The notes: generated by a model not told the origin, from the letters alone. A DNA stretch of 64,000 nucleotides from Ensifer canadensis (GCF_017488845.2 NZ_CP083370.1:1612001-1676000); one strand, 5' to 3'. Positions 8,547 to 18,527 are shown, counted from the first letter of the stretch. A program made the numbers and translations.

Positions 8547-11500
8547 ATGGCGACGAAGAAGAGCAACGAGTCAATTGATGAAAAGGCCTTCCAGGCTCTG
8601 GAAGCGGCCCTTAAGATCGATTTTGACGAGCTTAAGTCGAGCCCTAACGACAAGACTTCCTTGGATAATCCGGAGGAAAATGTGTCTGACTCCACTAATC
8701 AGGCTGCTCAGCCCGATCACAGCCGAAATGCCAAGCCTCAGCAGGAAGCCCCCCGCGCCGCGCGAGCAAATGACGCCGCACGCGGGCTCGCTCCTGAACC
8801 TGCGCCAAAGTCGCCTCCCCTTTCTCCGGCAAACGACGATGGGCGCCGCTCTCCGGCTGCCATGTTGCGCGCCCTCGACGTTCGCTCGAACCGCGCCGCC
8901 ATCCGTGTCGCAGCCCTCGTTTCGGTGATCTGGGCCGTGGCCGGCATCGGTGTCGCCAACCTGCTCTATGGCCCACAGATCTGGCAGATCCGCTCGCTGA
9001 GCGATCTCGCTGCCACCCCGGGTGCCGTCGGCGTCGCCATTGGCATCGCGCTGCCGATCATGCTCTTCTTCTCCTTCGCCATCATGATCGCCCGCGCGCA
9101 GGAACTGCGCAACGCCGCGCGCTCCATGGCCGAAGTGGCATTGCGCCTGGCCGAACCGGAAACTGCGGCCGCCGACCGGGTCATGACCGTCGGTCAGGCC
9201 GTTCGCCGCGAAGTCTCGGCGATGAACGAAGGCATCGAGCGCACGATTGCGCGCGCCACCGAACTCGAAACGCTGGTTCACTCCGAGGTGAATGCGCTCG
9301 AGCGCAGCTACAGCGAAAACGAACTGCGCGTGCGTACGCTGGTTCAGGAGCTGGGCCTTGAGCGCGAAGCCATCATCGGCCACTCCGAGCGCATCCGCTC
9401 GACCATCGCCGGTGCGCATGGCAAGCTGAAGGACGATCTCGACCAGGCCGGCGAAGACATCGCCTCGCGCATCGCCATCTCCGGCGAGGCTTTTGCCTCG
9501 CTGATCGACACGCGGGCAGCGGCACTCAGCGAAAAGTCCGACACGGCGCTGCAGAACATCAGCACCATGCTGTCGAACCGCACGGACTCGCTCCTTTCCG
9601 GCCTGACGGCAGCCGGCCTCGGCCTCAGCAGCGAATTCGACACCCGCCTCGACCAGCTGAGCGATACGCTGACAAAGCGCGGCGAGCAGCTGCTCGGCCA
9701 GTTCGAGACCCGCGCCTCCTCGCTCGATGCTAACACTGAAAAGCTGAATGCCGCGCTGAACGAGCGCGCCCGCCAGCTCAATGAAACGCTGATTGCCCGC
9801 ACCCGCGACCTCAACGAAAGCCTGAGCGTCGGCCAGCAGGCAATTGCCGGCGGCCTCGAAGACGTGCTCGCGACGCTCAACGCCACCCTCGACGAAAAGG
9901 GTGCGCATTTCCGCCAGAGCCTGCGCTCCAGCGCCGACGATGCCATCATGGATCTCGATCTGCGCGGCGGATTCTTCGAAGAAAAGCTGCAGACGACAGT
10001 CGGCCACCTTGCCACCGCCTTCGACGAACGCTTCCACGAGTTCGCATCGGCCTTCGACAAGCGCGCCAGCTTGCTCGACACCAAGCTGATGGAAAGCCTG
10101 CACCGCATCAACGAGACCGTCAGTGGCGGTTCGGATGCCATCGGTGGCGCGCTCGACAGCAGCATCGAGAAGATCGGCTCGGCGCTTTCGGATCAGTCGC
10201 TCACACTCGCGACAGCACTCGGCGCCACCCACGACTTCATCGAGGAGACGATCGGCAGCCGCACGTCCGATCTCAGCAACCTGATCGGCGGAGCCCATAG
10301 CCGCATCGACAGCGTTCTTTCCGAAAAGACCAGCAGCCTGATGGGCGCCTTGTCCGAGGCTCAGGATCGCATCGAGAACGGCTTTGGCCAGCGCGCAGAT
10401 GCGCTTGCAAAGGCACTGACATCAAGCGAACAGCGCCTGACCGAGGGCCTCGACACCCGCACGGCACAGTTCGTCGATGGCCTGCACGCGGCCCATGCCC
10501 GCATCGAGCAGACGCTGACCGGCTCGACCGACGAGATCACCAGCGCCATCGCGGCAAGCCAGCACCGCCTCGACAACACCCTGTCCGAGCGCACCCTTGC
10601 CCTTTCGACCGTGCTTTCGACCGGAACGGACGCGATCGAAGGTGCCGTCGGCGAAACGGCCGACCGGCTGGAGCGTGTTCTTTCGGAACGCAGCCAGGCG
10701 ATTGCAGAAACCCTTTCGACCCAGACATCGGCACTCGACGGCGTTCTCGCCGATCGCTCCGCCCACATCACCTCGACGATGACGGCCCGCGCCAACGAAA
10801 TGGCAGATTCCCTGAGCCGTCATGCCGAAGACGTCGCCGACAACCTCACCTTCCGCGCCACGGCCGTTGCCGAGACGATGACCGACCGTGTCGGTGAAAT
10901 CGAACAGAAGCTTTCGGACAGCGTATCCCTCGTTGCCGAAAACCTCGGTGGCCGCGTCAGCCAGATCTCCGACACTCTTACCAACACCAGCGCTCGCATT
11001 GCCGAAGACCTCAGCGGCCGCGTGGGCAAGATCTCGGACGTCCTGACGGCCACCAGCGCCCAGATCGCCGAGGCGCTGACCGCGCGCACCACCGAGGCGA
11101 CAGCCTCGCTCGCCGGCAAGGCGACGGAAATCGAACAGACGCTGACCGGCCGCGCCGAGCACCTGCGCGAAACACTCTCCTCGACCCACGAGCAGATTCG
11201 AGCCACGCTCGACGACCGGATCAACGCAATCAACCTCGCCGTCGACCAGGGCCGCGACCAGCTGGAAGGCATGTTGTCCGACCAGTCCGTGTCGATCGCC
11301 ACCAGCCTTGCCACCAGCGCCAGCATGCTCGAAATGTCGCTCGAAGAGCGCCAAGCGGCACTTGCCGGCATCATCGACCGCAGCGGCGAAACGCTGGAAG
11401 CCCGCATGCGCTCGACGACCGGCAACATTGCCGAGCGCCTGGCGGAAACGGCCGGCCAGATCAGCCTCGCCGCCGACACGCTGACCAACCGCGTCGACAT

Positions 11501-14500
11501 GTCGATCAACGGCCTCAACGACCGCCTTGACGACACCGGTCTGCGCATCGAGACAAGCCTTGGCGCGCTTGAAGAGCGCATGCGCGACAGTGCCGAAAAT
11601 GTCGGTTCGATTGCCGATGCGGCGGGTGTTCGTGTCGAGACCCGTCTTGGCTCGCTCGAAGACCGTATGCGCGGCAGCGTCGATAATGTCAGCACGATCG
11701 TCGATGACACGGCCGCCCGCATCGAGACCCGTCTGGGTTCGCTCGAGGGGCGGATGCACGGGAGCGTCGATAAGGTCAGCGTCATCGTCGATGAAACCAG
11801 CAGCCTCATCGAATCTCGCCTCGGAACTTTGGAAGACCGCATCCGCGGCAGCGTCGGCAATGTCAACGCAATCGTCGACGACACCGGTATCCGCATCGAG
11901 GCCAGCATTGGCACCCTGGAGGATCGTATCCGCGACAGCGTCGGAAGCGTCAATGCCATCGTCGACGATACCGGCGCCAAGATCGAGACAAGTCTCGGTT
12001 CTCTGGAAAGCCGTATTCGAGGCAGTGTCGGCAGCGTCAATGCCTTGGTCGATGACACCGGTCTGCGCCTGGAAACGAGCCTCGGCTCGCTGGAGGATCG
12101 CGTCCGCGACAGCGTCGACAGTGTCAACGCTATCGTTGACAACGCCGGCCAGCGCATCGCCGACAGCCTCGGTGAGCGTTCCGGCGAGATCGACCGCGTC
12201 AGCGAGGAAGCCGCAAGCCGCATCTCCAGCGCCATCAATGCCGGTACGGACCGCATTGAAGAGCGCCTCGGCACCATGGACCGCGCCCTCAACATCGGCC
12301 TCGAAAACGTCAACCGCACGATCGAAGGCAAGGCTGCGGTGCTTGTCACCAGCCTGCGCGGCGCCGTCAGCGAAGCGACGCAGGAGATCGACGCCGAGGC
12401 CGGCCGGATCGAAGGCAAGACCGCGGACCTCATCAGCAACCTTCGCGGCGCAGTCGGCGATGTGGTCCAGGAACTCGACACCGAAGCCGCCCGCATCGGA
12501 GGCAAGGCTGCCGGTCTCGTCACCAGCCTTCGCGGTGCAGTCGGCGATGTTGCCCAGGAACTCGACACCGAAGCCGCCCGCATCGAAGGCAAGGCTGCCG
12601 GTCTCGTCACCAGCCTTCGCGGTGCAGTCGGCGATGTTGCCCAGGAACTTGACACTGAAGCCGCCCGCATCGGAGGCAAGGCTGCCGGTCTCGTCACCAG
12701 CCTTCGCGGCGCAGTCGGCGATGTTGCCCAGGAACTCGACACCGAAGCCGCCCGCATCGAGGGCAAGGCTGCCGGTCTCGTCACCAGCCTTCGCAGCGCG
12801 GTTAGCGAAGCAGCGCAGGACCTCGACGCGGAAGCGGCCCGTTCCGCCGGCCTTCTTTCCAAGGCTGGTCAGGACTTCGCCAATGTGCTGGCGGCCCGCA
12901 ACGCCGACTTCGCAAATGCCATTGAGCAGACCGCCTCGACAACGGCCGCACGCCATGCCGAACTCGCCCGCTCGGTCGCCGATGCCTCTGACACCGCCAC
13001 TGCACGCCTTGCCGCCACGCATGGCCAGGTTGCCAGCCACGCCCAGAACATCCAGCAGGGCTTGGCAGATGCCGAAAAGGCACTGGAAGCCCGTGGTGAG
13101 GCGATCCGCAGCACGCTCGACGATCGGACCCGCGAACTCAACTCGATGCTCGCCGGCCGCTCTATGGAACTGTCGCGCATCATCGACGAGCAGGCACGCC
13201 CGGTCATCGATCAATATGCCGCAACCGGCCGTGAGGCTGCCGAGCGCATCGCCAGCCTGACGAAGGACAGCACCGATCGCCTGCGCGCGGAAAATGCCGC
13301 ATTGGTCAATGCCATTACCGAACGCACCGGCGAGACGCTCAACGCCATCTCGCTGCGCGCCGAGGAAACGGCAAAGGCGATGAAGATGGTCGAGAACCGT
13401 CTGCAGTCGACGGCCCTCGGCCTGATCGACCAGCTCGCCGCCAACAACACGGCGATCGCAACTGTCATCGACCAGGCAAGCGACAATCTCGGCGACATGG
13501 ACCAGCGGCTGGAGGCTACGGCCACCCGATTCTCCGAAACCACGCGCCAGGCTTCCGACATGCTGTCGACCTCTACGCGCCTCATCGAAGGCAAGGTCGA
13601 CAAGCTCTCGGACATCTCGGCCTCTACCCTGTCGCAGATCGGCGGCATCGTCGGCCGCTTCGAGGATCACTCCAAGGTGCTCGGCCAGGCCTCGGACCTG
13701 TTGGGCGCCGCCCAGTCGAACCTCGTCAGCACACTCGAGGAACGCCAGGATGCCTTGCGCACCCTGTCGGTCGGCCTCGTCCAGCGCTCGGAAGAAATCG
13801 AACGCACCATGCGTGCACTCGAAGGCTTCGTCGATGGTGCCTTCCAGCGTGCCGAAGAGCGCTCAGGTCTGGTTGCTGGTAATCTGCGTAGCGGCATCCA
13901 GCAATCCTTCTCGGATGTCGGCCGCCTGCTGTCGAGCACCGAACAGCGTGCAGCCGAAGCCGCCGAATCCATGCGCAATGCGCTGGCCCAGGCCGGCGAC
14001 GAGGCTGGTGCCTCGGTCGAGGCAGTCTTCTCCCGCGCCGAAGAACGGTCGCGCCAGATTGCCGATACGCTGCGCTCCGGCGTCGAGACCTCGTTCGCCG
14101 ACGTCAACAAGACGCTCTCGGCGGTCGAGGGCCGCGCGCTCGGCGCCTCCGAGGCGCTCCGCCAGGCGATCGCCAAGGTGGGCGAAGATGCGGGTTCCTC
14201 AATCGAGGGTGCATTCGCAACCGCCGAGGAACGCTCCAAGGAAGTGGCGTCCCGCCTGCGCGGCAGCGTCGCGTCGTCTGTCTCCGACGTCGAGCGCATG
14301 CTTAGCGAAAGTGGCAAGAAGTCCGACGGCGTCGCAATCCAGCTGCGCGACGCCGTTCGCGTGGCGATCGACGACGCCATCGGCCGCTTCAGCGGTGCGA
14401 CCGACGATATCCGCCGCTCGGCCGGCGAGATCCGCAAGGAACTCGATATGACCCGCGAAGAGCTGAAGCGCAGCGCCTTCGACCTGCCCGAGGAAGCCAA

Positions 14501-15275
14501 GGAAAACGCCGCCGTCATGCGTCGTGCCGTGGCCGAGCAGATCAAGGCCCTGCAGGAGCTGTCGGAAATCATCGGCAAGTCCTCGACGCAGCTCGAAGTC
14601 GCCCAGCCGCTGCGCCAGCAGCCGGTTGCTGCCGCTGCTGTGGCTGCAGCGCCTGTCGCCCGTCCGGTCCAGCAGCCGGTCGCAGAGCCGCGTCGCCAGG
14701 ATCCGGCGCCTGCCCTGCGCGGCAGCCTCGGCATCGAACAGGCGACCGTCCAGCAGCCTGCCCCGGCCCAGCCGGAAACGCAGGCCGTCACCAGCGAAGT
14801 CGCAGAAGGCGGTGGCTGGATGCGAGACCTGCTGCGTGCCGCGTCGCGGGAAGAAGCGCCGGCAGCCGCACCGCAGCGCCCGGCAGAAAGCCAGCCGGTT
14901 GCCCGCAGCGGCGATAACCGCAACCCGCGCCACGTGGTGGAATCGCTGAACTCGCTTTCGGTCGATATCGCCCGGGCCATCGACCACGACGCATCGGTCG
15001 ACCTGTGGCGCCGCTACCAGCGCGGCGAGCGCGACGTCTTCACCCGCCGGCTCTATACGCTGAAGGGCCAGCAGACCTTCGACGAGATCAAGCGCAAGTA
15101 CGACCGCGAGCCGGAATTCCGCACCGCCGTCGATCGCTACATCGCCGACTTCGAAAAGCTGCTCGCCGATGTCGCACGCAACGATCCGGACAAGCGCATC
15201 ACCCAGACCTACCTTACATCCGACACGGGCAAGGTCTACACGATGCTCGCCCACGCCGCCGGCCGCTTCAACTAA
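8547..15275 (+). CDS. Giant membrane coiled-coil protein, growth-pole-ring (GPR/RgsE) type
   Basis: A 2242-residue protein. An acidic and proline-rich cytoplasmic N-terminus (1-115) is followed by two transmembrane helices (about 118-142 and 159-184) and then roughly 1800 residues of alpha-helical repeats. A Gln/Pro/Ala linker near 2020-2110 leads to a conserved 115-residue C-terminal domain beginning NPRHVVESLNSLS. Size, topology and apolipoprotein-like helices match Agrobacterium GPR and S. meliloti RgsE, which form a ring at the growing pole and are needed for unipolar growth. I chose the ATG at 8547 because GAGG lies nine bases upstream; in-frame ATGs at 8502 and 8532 are less well placed. 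Two blocks repeat every 29 residues. The gene has its own terminator. Confidence 0.82.
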   Translation: MATKKSNESIDEKAFQALEAALKIDFDELKSSPNDKTSLDNPEENVSDSTNQAAQPDHSRNAKPQQEAPRAARANDAARGLAPEPAPKSPPLSPANDDGRRSPAAMLRALDVRSNRAAIRVAALVSVIWAVAGIGVANLLYGPQIWQIRSLSDLAATPGAVGVAIGIALPIMLFFSFAIMIARAQELRNAARSMAEVALRLAEPETAAADRVMTVGQAVRREVSAMNEGIERTIARATELETLVHSEVNALERSYSENELRVRTLVQELGLEREAIIGHSERIRSTIAGAHGKLKDDLDQAGEDIASRIAISGEAFASLIDTRAAALSEKSDTALQNISTMLSNRTDSLLSGLTAAGLGLSSEFDTRLDQLSDTLTKRGEQLLGQFETRASSLDANTEKLNAALNERARQLNETLIARTRDLNESLSVGQQAIAGGLEDVLATLNATLDEKGAHFRQSLRSSADDAIMDLDLRGGFFEEKLQTTVGHLATAFDERFHEFASAFDKRASLLDTKLMESLHRINETVSGGSDAIGGALDSSIEKIGSALSDQSLTLATALGATHDFIEETIGSRTSDLSNLIGGAHSRIDSVLSEKTSSLMGALSEAQDRIENGFGQRADALAKALTSSEQRLTEGLDTRTAQFVDGLHAAHARIEQTLTGSTDEITSAIAASQHRLDNTLSERTLALSTVLSTGTDAIEGAVGETADRLERVLSERSQAIAETLSTQTSALDGVLADRSAHITSTMTARANEMADSLSRHAEDVADNLTFRATAVAETMTDRVGEIEQKLSDSVSLVAENLGGRVSQISDTLTNTSARIAEDLSGRVGKISDVLTATSAQIAEALTARTTEATASLAGKATEIEQTLTGRAEHLRETLSSTHEQIRATLDDRINAINLAVDQGRDQLEGMLSDQSVSIATSLATSASMLEMSLEERQAALAGIIDRSGETLEARMRSTTGNIAERLAETAGQISLAADTLTNRVDMSINGLNDRLDDTGLRIETSLGALEERMRDSAENVGSIADAAGVRVETRLGSLEDRMRGSVDNVSTIVDDTAARIETRLGSLEGRMHGSVDKVSVIVDETSSLIESRLGTLEDRIRGSVGNVNAIVDDTGIRIEASIGTLEDRIRDSVGSVNAIVDDTGAKIETSLGSLESRIRGSVGSVNALVDDTGLRLETSLGSLEDRVRDSVDSVNAIVDNAGQRIADSLGERSGEIDRVSEEAASRISSAINAGTDRIEERLGTMDRALNIGLENVNRTIEGKAAVLVTSLRGAVSEATQEIDAEAGRIEGKTADLISNLRGAVGDVVQELDTEAARIGGKAAGLVTSLRGAVGDVAQELDTEAARIEGKAAGLVTSLRGAVGDVAQELDTEAARIGGKAAGLVTSLRGAVGDVAQELDTEAARIEGKAAGLVTSLRSAVSEAAQDLDAEAARSAGLLSKAGQDFANVLAARNADFANAIEQTASTTAARHAELARSVADASDTATARLAATHGQVASHAQNIQQGLADAEKALEARGEAIRSTLDDRTRELNSMLAGRSMELSRIIDEQARPVIDQYAATGREAAERIASLTKDSTDRLRAENAALVNAITERTGETLNAISLRAEETAKAMKMVENRLQSTALGLIDQLAANNTAIATVIDQASDNLGDMDQRLEATATRFSETTRQASDMLSTSTRLIEGKVDKLSDISASTLSQIGGIVGRFEDHSKVLGQASDLLGAAQSNLVSTLEERQDALRTLSVGLVQRSEEIERTMRALEGFVDGAFQRAEERSGLVAGNLRSGIQQSFSDVGRLLSSTEQRAAEAAESMRNALAQAGDEAGASVEAVFSRAEERSRQIADTLRSGVETSFADVNKTLSAVEGRALGASEALRQAIAKVGEDAGSSIEGAFATAEERSKEVASRLRGSVASSVSDVERMLSESGKKSDGVAIQLRDAVRVAIDDAIGRFSGATDDIRRSAGEIRKELDMTREELKRSAFDLPEEAKENAAVMRRAVAEQIKALQELSEIIGKSSTQLEVAQPLRQQPVAAAAVAAAPVARPVQQPVAEPRRQDPAPALRGSLGIEQATVQQPAPAQPETQAVTSEVAEGGGWMRDLLRAASREEAPAAAPQRPAESQPVARSGDNRNPRHVVESLNSLSVDIARAIDHDASVDLWRRYQRGERDVFTRRLYTLKGQQTFDEIKRKYDREPEFRTAVDRYIADFEKLLADVARNDPDKRITQTYLTSDTGKVYTMLAHAAGRFN
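11544..12152 (+). repeat. Seven in-frame 87-bp repeats in the giant gene
   Basis: Units begin at 11544, 11631, 11718, 11805, 11892, 11979 and 12066, exactly 87 bp (29 codons) apart. The protein pattern is RIETSLGSLEDRMRGSV-like followed by a NVNAIVDDT-like segment. Units have diverged in DNA but keep frame and length. Confidence 0.9.
12330..12851 (+). repeat. Six 87-bp repeats, the middle four nearly identical
   Basis: Units begin at 12330, 12417, 12504, 12591, 12678 and 12765, exactly 87 bp apart. The units from 12504, 12591 and 12678 differ at only a few bases, many alternating between a GAA and a GGA codon in ARIEGK/ARIGGK. This points to recent duplication or gene conversion and makes the region prone to assembly collapse. 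Confidence 0.92.
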
Positions 15276-15300
15276 GAGGCAGCCCGACCGGCAAGATTTG

Positions 15301-15329
15301 ACGGCCCCATCGCAAGGTGGGGCCGTTTT
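15301..15329 (+). terminator. Rho-independent terminator of the giant gene
   Basis: The stem ACGGCCCC/GGGGCCGT with loop ATCGCAAGGT is followed by TTTT, 25 bp after the stop. Confidence 0.85.
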
Positions 15330-15897
15330 CACATGTGTCGTCCACAGCGGAAGCGCGCAACAGGTTCGCGTCCGCATCGAGGGCTTCGAGATGTTCTGCA
15401 TCGACCCAGTGTGACCCACGGCGCGATGACGGTCGTTGTGTGCCTTACCCAGATACCGCATTGTATCCGGATACCACACTGTCGAACCCAAAATCCCTGC
15501 CGCATCATCACCGCCGATCTTCCCCAACCACCCGGTGCCGTCGGGCGCCGAGGATCGACATTGAAAAGTGGCGCGTCGGTGCCAGCACAGTGCCGTTGGC
15601 GGCGGCACAGTGCCCTAAGTTCAAGGATGCGCGGCATCGCCAATGTTACGGCGCAAGCACGCCCCAGGAGCGGAAGCCGCTTCACTAGTCCCATTTGAAT
15701 GGCAGAGTTACTCCACGCGCGTTGCGCGCCAACGTGGGCAGCTTACCGGCGGCTACCTACGGCAAACTGCCGTACTACATCACCGCCGATGCTGCCGAGG
15801 TGGCGGAGTACCAAGCACCCAACGGATGACCCTTTCATAGCGTCGGCTGGCCGACGCCATTGTCCACAAGAGTATCCCGCAGCCAATCTTGGCGGTG
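15330..15897. other. Non-coding or decayed DNA left of the IS element
   Basis: No frame here looks like a real gene; codon use is irregular and frames are short. A 40-odd codon stretch ending in TGA at about 15830 (with GKLPYYITADAAEVAEYQ) could be a remnant of a lost gene, but I cannot name it. Confidence 0.4.
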
Positions 15898-15899
15898 TG

Positions 15900-15992
15900 C
15901 GTATTCCGATGAAGCCGGCCATTGATTCCGATTTGAAGCCGGCCAGTCATTCCGATTTCATTCCGGCCGGCGTTCCGATTTGAAGGCGGCCA
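15900..15992. repeat. Left-end multiple terminal repeats of the IS21 element
   Basis: Four copies of an (A/G)TTCCGAT motif followed by a GCCGGCC-like block start at 15903, 15925, 15949 and 15972, 22-24 bp apart. Confidence 0.85.
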
Positions 15993-16046
15993 TTTCTCGG
16001 ACTGATCCTGGGTCTGTTTGATGTTTGGATCGGGTTTTGTTTCAGG

Positions 16047-16802
16047 TCAAGTTTGAGGTGTTTCAGCGGCGACCAGCGGACGCTGTTTTCGCATGCTGTC
16101 GCCGGTCAGATCGATGCGGTATGCGTTGTGAACGAGGCGATCCAGAATGGCATCGGCGAGCGTTGGGTTTGCAATGATCTCGTACCAGTGATCCAGAGGC
16201 ACCTGACTGGTGACGATTGTCGAGCGACGCTCGTAGCGGTCTTCGATGATCTCGAGGAGGTCACGCCGCTGATCATCGTTGAGTTTTTCCGGTCCCCAAT
16301 CATCAAGAATAAGCAGGTCGGTCTTGGCGAGGGATTTGAGGATCCTGCCGTATCGCCCGTCGCCCCTTGCAAGGGCAAGAGTTGCAAACAGCCGCGGGAC
16401 GCGGTGATAGGCGACGGAGAAATCCTCGCGGCATGCTTTGTGGCCGAGTGCGCAGGCCAGCCAACTTTTGCCAACACCGGCTGGCCCGGTGATGAGAAGA
16501 CTGTGGTGCTTGCGGATCCAGTCGCAGCCGGCAAGCGCCATGAACAGATTGCGATCGAGGCCGCGTGCAGCACGAAAGTCGGCATTCTCGATCTGCGCGT
16601 CGTGGCGAAGCTTGGCAGCCCTGGCGCGGGCTTCGAAGCGCTTCTGTCGACGCATGGTGGCCTCGCGTTCGAGCAACATGGCAAGCCATTCTGCATGCTC
16701 GAGGCCACGTGCTTCTGATTGTGCATCGAGCTCCTGGAAAGCGGCTGCCATGCCGTAAAGGCCGAGTTCGCGCAGCATGTCGATGGTGGGGTTGATCAGC
16801 AA
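16047..16802 (-). CDS. istB: IS21-family helper ATPase IstB
   Basis: A 251-residue AAA+ ATPase of the DnaA/DnaC-like IstB family. Visible are the Walker A GPAGVGKSWLACALG near residue 105, the Walker B LLILDDWGPE near 168, and the C-terminal RKQRPLVAAE tail. IstB helps the IstA transposase choose target DNA and activates strand transfer. It lies 12 bp after istA, as usual, and is full length with no frame damage. It is read on the minus strand, as is istA. Confidence 0.95.
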   Translation of the reverse strand: MLINPTIDMLRELGLYGMAAAFQELDAQSEARGLEHAEWLAMLLEREATMRRQKRFEARARAAKLRHDAQIENADFRAARGLDRNLFMALAGCDWIRKHHSLLITGPAGVGKSWLACALGHKACREDFSVAYHRVPRLFATLALARGDGRYGRILKSLAKTDLLILDDWGPEKLNDDQRRDLLEIIEDRYERRSTIVTSQVPLDHWYEIIANPTLADAILDRLVHNAYRIDLTGDSMRKQRPLVAAETPQT

Positions 16803-16814
16803 TGGTGTGTCTCC

Positions 16815-18350
16815 TCAATGAAAATAATCAGGGCCACGCAGGTTGGCGTGATCGATAATGGCGGTCGGTTCGGTGGAATGGCGCGCGGCCTTGTGGTTGG
16901 CGATGAGCGAGGCAATGCTCTTGCAGTTCAGTCCACCGATCTCGACGGCGCGGGCTGAAACGGCCTCAGCCCGATTGCGTTCGATGTCGCGAAACAGCCG
17001 CAGGACACCCAGGCATGTTCGAAAGCCCTGTTCGGGATGAGGACGGCTGGAAAGAATTGCGATGACCAACCCTTCGGTCTGAGGGCCGATGGATGCGGCC
17101 CAGCGCCGAAAGCGATCCGGTGTCCACTCGGCATAGCGCCGGTGGGAACTGGGCATATGATCCGGATCAGTTCCATGGCGAGGACCACCATAGCGGCGCT
17201 GATGCACGGCAATGCGCTTGCCGCGGTGGAAGATCTCGATGGTGCGTGCCGTTGCCCTCAGATCGACCTGCTGGCGAATGAGGCTGTGCGGCACGGAATA
17301 AAAGAAAGTCTTGAACTCGACGTGGTAATCCGTCGAGACGCGGACCAAACGCCATTCGGCGAATTCGTAGTCTTCGCTCGGAAGACTTGCGAGTGCGGCA
17401 CGCTCAACGCTCTCAAACAGTTGCCGGCGACTGACGCCCAACCGGCGCATGACGTGGCCGTTGATGCGATCGAGTGCCTGGCCAATGGCAACATTGGCCT
17501 CAGCAAGCGAGAAAAAGGTCTGATTGCGCAATCGCCCCAGAATGCAGGACTGGGCAAACCGGACGCCATTCTCGACTTTCGATTTGTCCTTCGGCCGTCG
17601 CGGCCGTGCCGGAAGAACACCGACGGCGTAGTGCGATGCCATCATGCCGTAGCTGCGGTTGATCTCGGGATCGTAAAAGCTGGCACGACTGACGCCTGAC
17701 TTCAGATTGTCGGGAACGATCAGCCGGGGAACGCCTCCAAAGAAACGAAACATCCGGACATGCGAGCCGATCCAGTCGGGGAGCGTTTGCGTCCAGGTCG
17801 CGTCCGCATAGGTGAAGCTGGATGCGCCGAGCACCGCCACGAAGATCTCTGCCTCGCGGATCTCGCCGGTCTTGCGATCGACAATCGGGATCTTCTTGCC
17901 GGAATAGTCGACGAACACCTTGTCGCCGGCCGCATGCTCCTGGCGCATCGTCGGCGAAAGCCGCTGCTCGAAACCGCGAAAGAGTTCGCAGAAGCGACTG
18001 TAGCCATATCCTTCGGGATGCGAGCCACGATACTCCTCCCACAGGATGAGCAAGGTGACACCAGGCTTCTTGAGCTCGACAGCAAGATCGGCCCAGTTCG
18101 GCTCGACGCGTCTCCTCGCGCCCTGTTTGACGCCGTTGCGAGTGAAGAGCTTGTTCGCAAGCGCATCGTCGGTCAGTTCGCCCGGCAAGGGCCAGGTCAA
18201 TCCAACCGCTGCTGCGCGCCGCAGATTATCCTGCACCGTACTGCGCGCTATTCCCAACACGACGGCAATCTCGCGGGAGCTCGTCCCGCTTCCGGCAAGC
18301 CGCAGCATTTGTCGTAACTGTCTCATGGTCAGCCTTCTCTTTGCCGGCAT
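16815..18350 (-). CDS. istA: IS21-family transposase IstA
   Basis: A 511-residue DDE transposase. The N-terminal helix-turn-helix is MRQLRQMLRLAGSGTSSREIA with ARSTVQDNLRRA. The integrase core begins at about residue 120 with KVFVDYSGKKIPIVD (first aspartate), continues with the VPDNLKSGV segment (second), and KSKVENGVRFAQ (glutamate). The start at 18350 has GGAG seven bases upstream; an in-frame GTG at 18362 is less likely. The gene is intact and, with istB, makes up a complete IS21 element. Confidence 0.94.
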   Translation of the reverse strand: MPAKRRLTMRQLRQMLRLAGSGTSSREIAVVLGIARSTVQDNLRRAAAVGLTWPLPGELTDDALANKLFTRNGVKQGARRRVEPNWADLAVELKKPGVTLLILWEEYRGSHPEGYGYSRFCELFRGFEQRLSPTMRQEHAAGDKVFVDYSGKKIPIVDRKTGEIREAEIFVAVLGASSFTYADATWTQTLPDWIGSHVRMFRFFGGVPRLIVPDNLKSGVSRASFYDPEINRSYGMMASHYAVGVLPARPRRPKDKSKVENGVRFAQSCILGRLRNQTFFSLAEANVAIGQALDRINGHVMRRLGVSRRQLFESVERAALASLPSEDYEFAEWRLVRVSTDYHVEFKTFFYSVPHSLIRQQVDLRATARTIEIFHRGKRIAVHQRRYGGPRHGTDPDHMPSSHRRYAEWTPDRFRRWAASIGPQTEGLVIAILSSRPHPEQGFRTCLGVLRLFRDIERNRAEAVSARAVEIGGLNCKSIASLIANHKAARHSTEPTAIIDHANLRGPDYFH

Positions 18351-18424
18351 CAAAATCTCCACGTTTGTCGTGGTGTAATTGATGCCAAAGTTGCTGACCC
18401 AGGAGGTAATGTTCAGTGCCGAAA

Positions 18425-18521
18425 ACCGGCCGGTCTTTGATTGGAACGGTGGCCGGCTTCAGATCGGAATGGTGGCCGGTCTTTGATCGGAATGGCGGCC
18501 GGCTTCACGTCGGAATCCGCA
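18425..18521. repeat. Right-end multiple terminal repeats of the IS21 element
   Basis: Four spaced copies of the complement motif (GGCCGG...ATCGGAAT type) lie at about 22-24 bp intervals, in inverted orientation to the left end. Confidence 0.83.
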
Positions 18522-18527
18522 GCGGTG

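Larger units (their letters stand above)
15898..18521 (-). mobile_element. IS21-family insertion sequence with 6-bp target duplication
   Basis: About 2.62 kb carrying istA and istB. The outer ends are imperfect inverted repeats: left TGCGTATTCCGATGAAG, and on the opposite strand at the right TGCGGATTCCGACGTGAAG. The direct repeat GCGGTG flanks it exactly (15892-15897 and 18522-18527); IS21 elements usually make 4-8 bp duplications. Each end holds several copies of an ATTCCGAT...GCCGGCC unit, as expected for IstA binding. Both genes are full length, so it could still be active. Confidence 0.93.

Noticed and set aside
12330..12851. Possible CRISPR array because of regular repeats
   Set aside because: The units are contiguous, 87 bp long and in frame inside a coding region; there are no spacers and no cas genes.
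10422..13670. Long open frames opposite and beside the giant gene, up to 1082 codons on the minus strand
   Set aside because: They are by-products of high GC and biased codon use in the repeated gene; their products are rich in Arg, Gly and Asp without any known domain and they have no ribosome sites.
15700..15830. Short frame with GKLPYYITADAAEVAEYQ left of the IS element
   Set aside because: It could be a gene remnant, but it is too short to assign and its upstream part is closed by a stop; listed only as part of the non-coding stretch.
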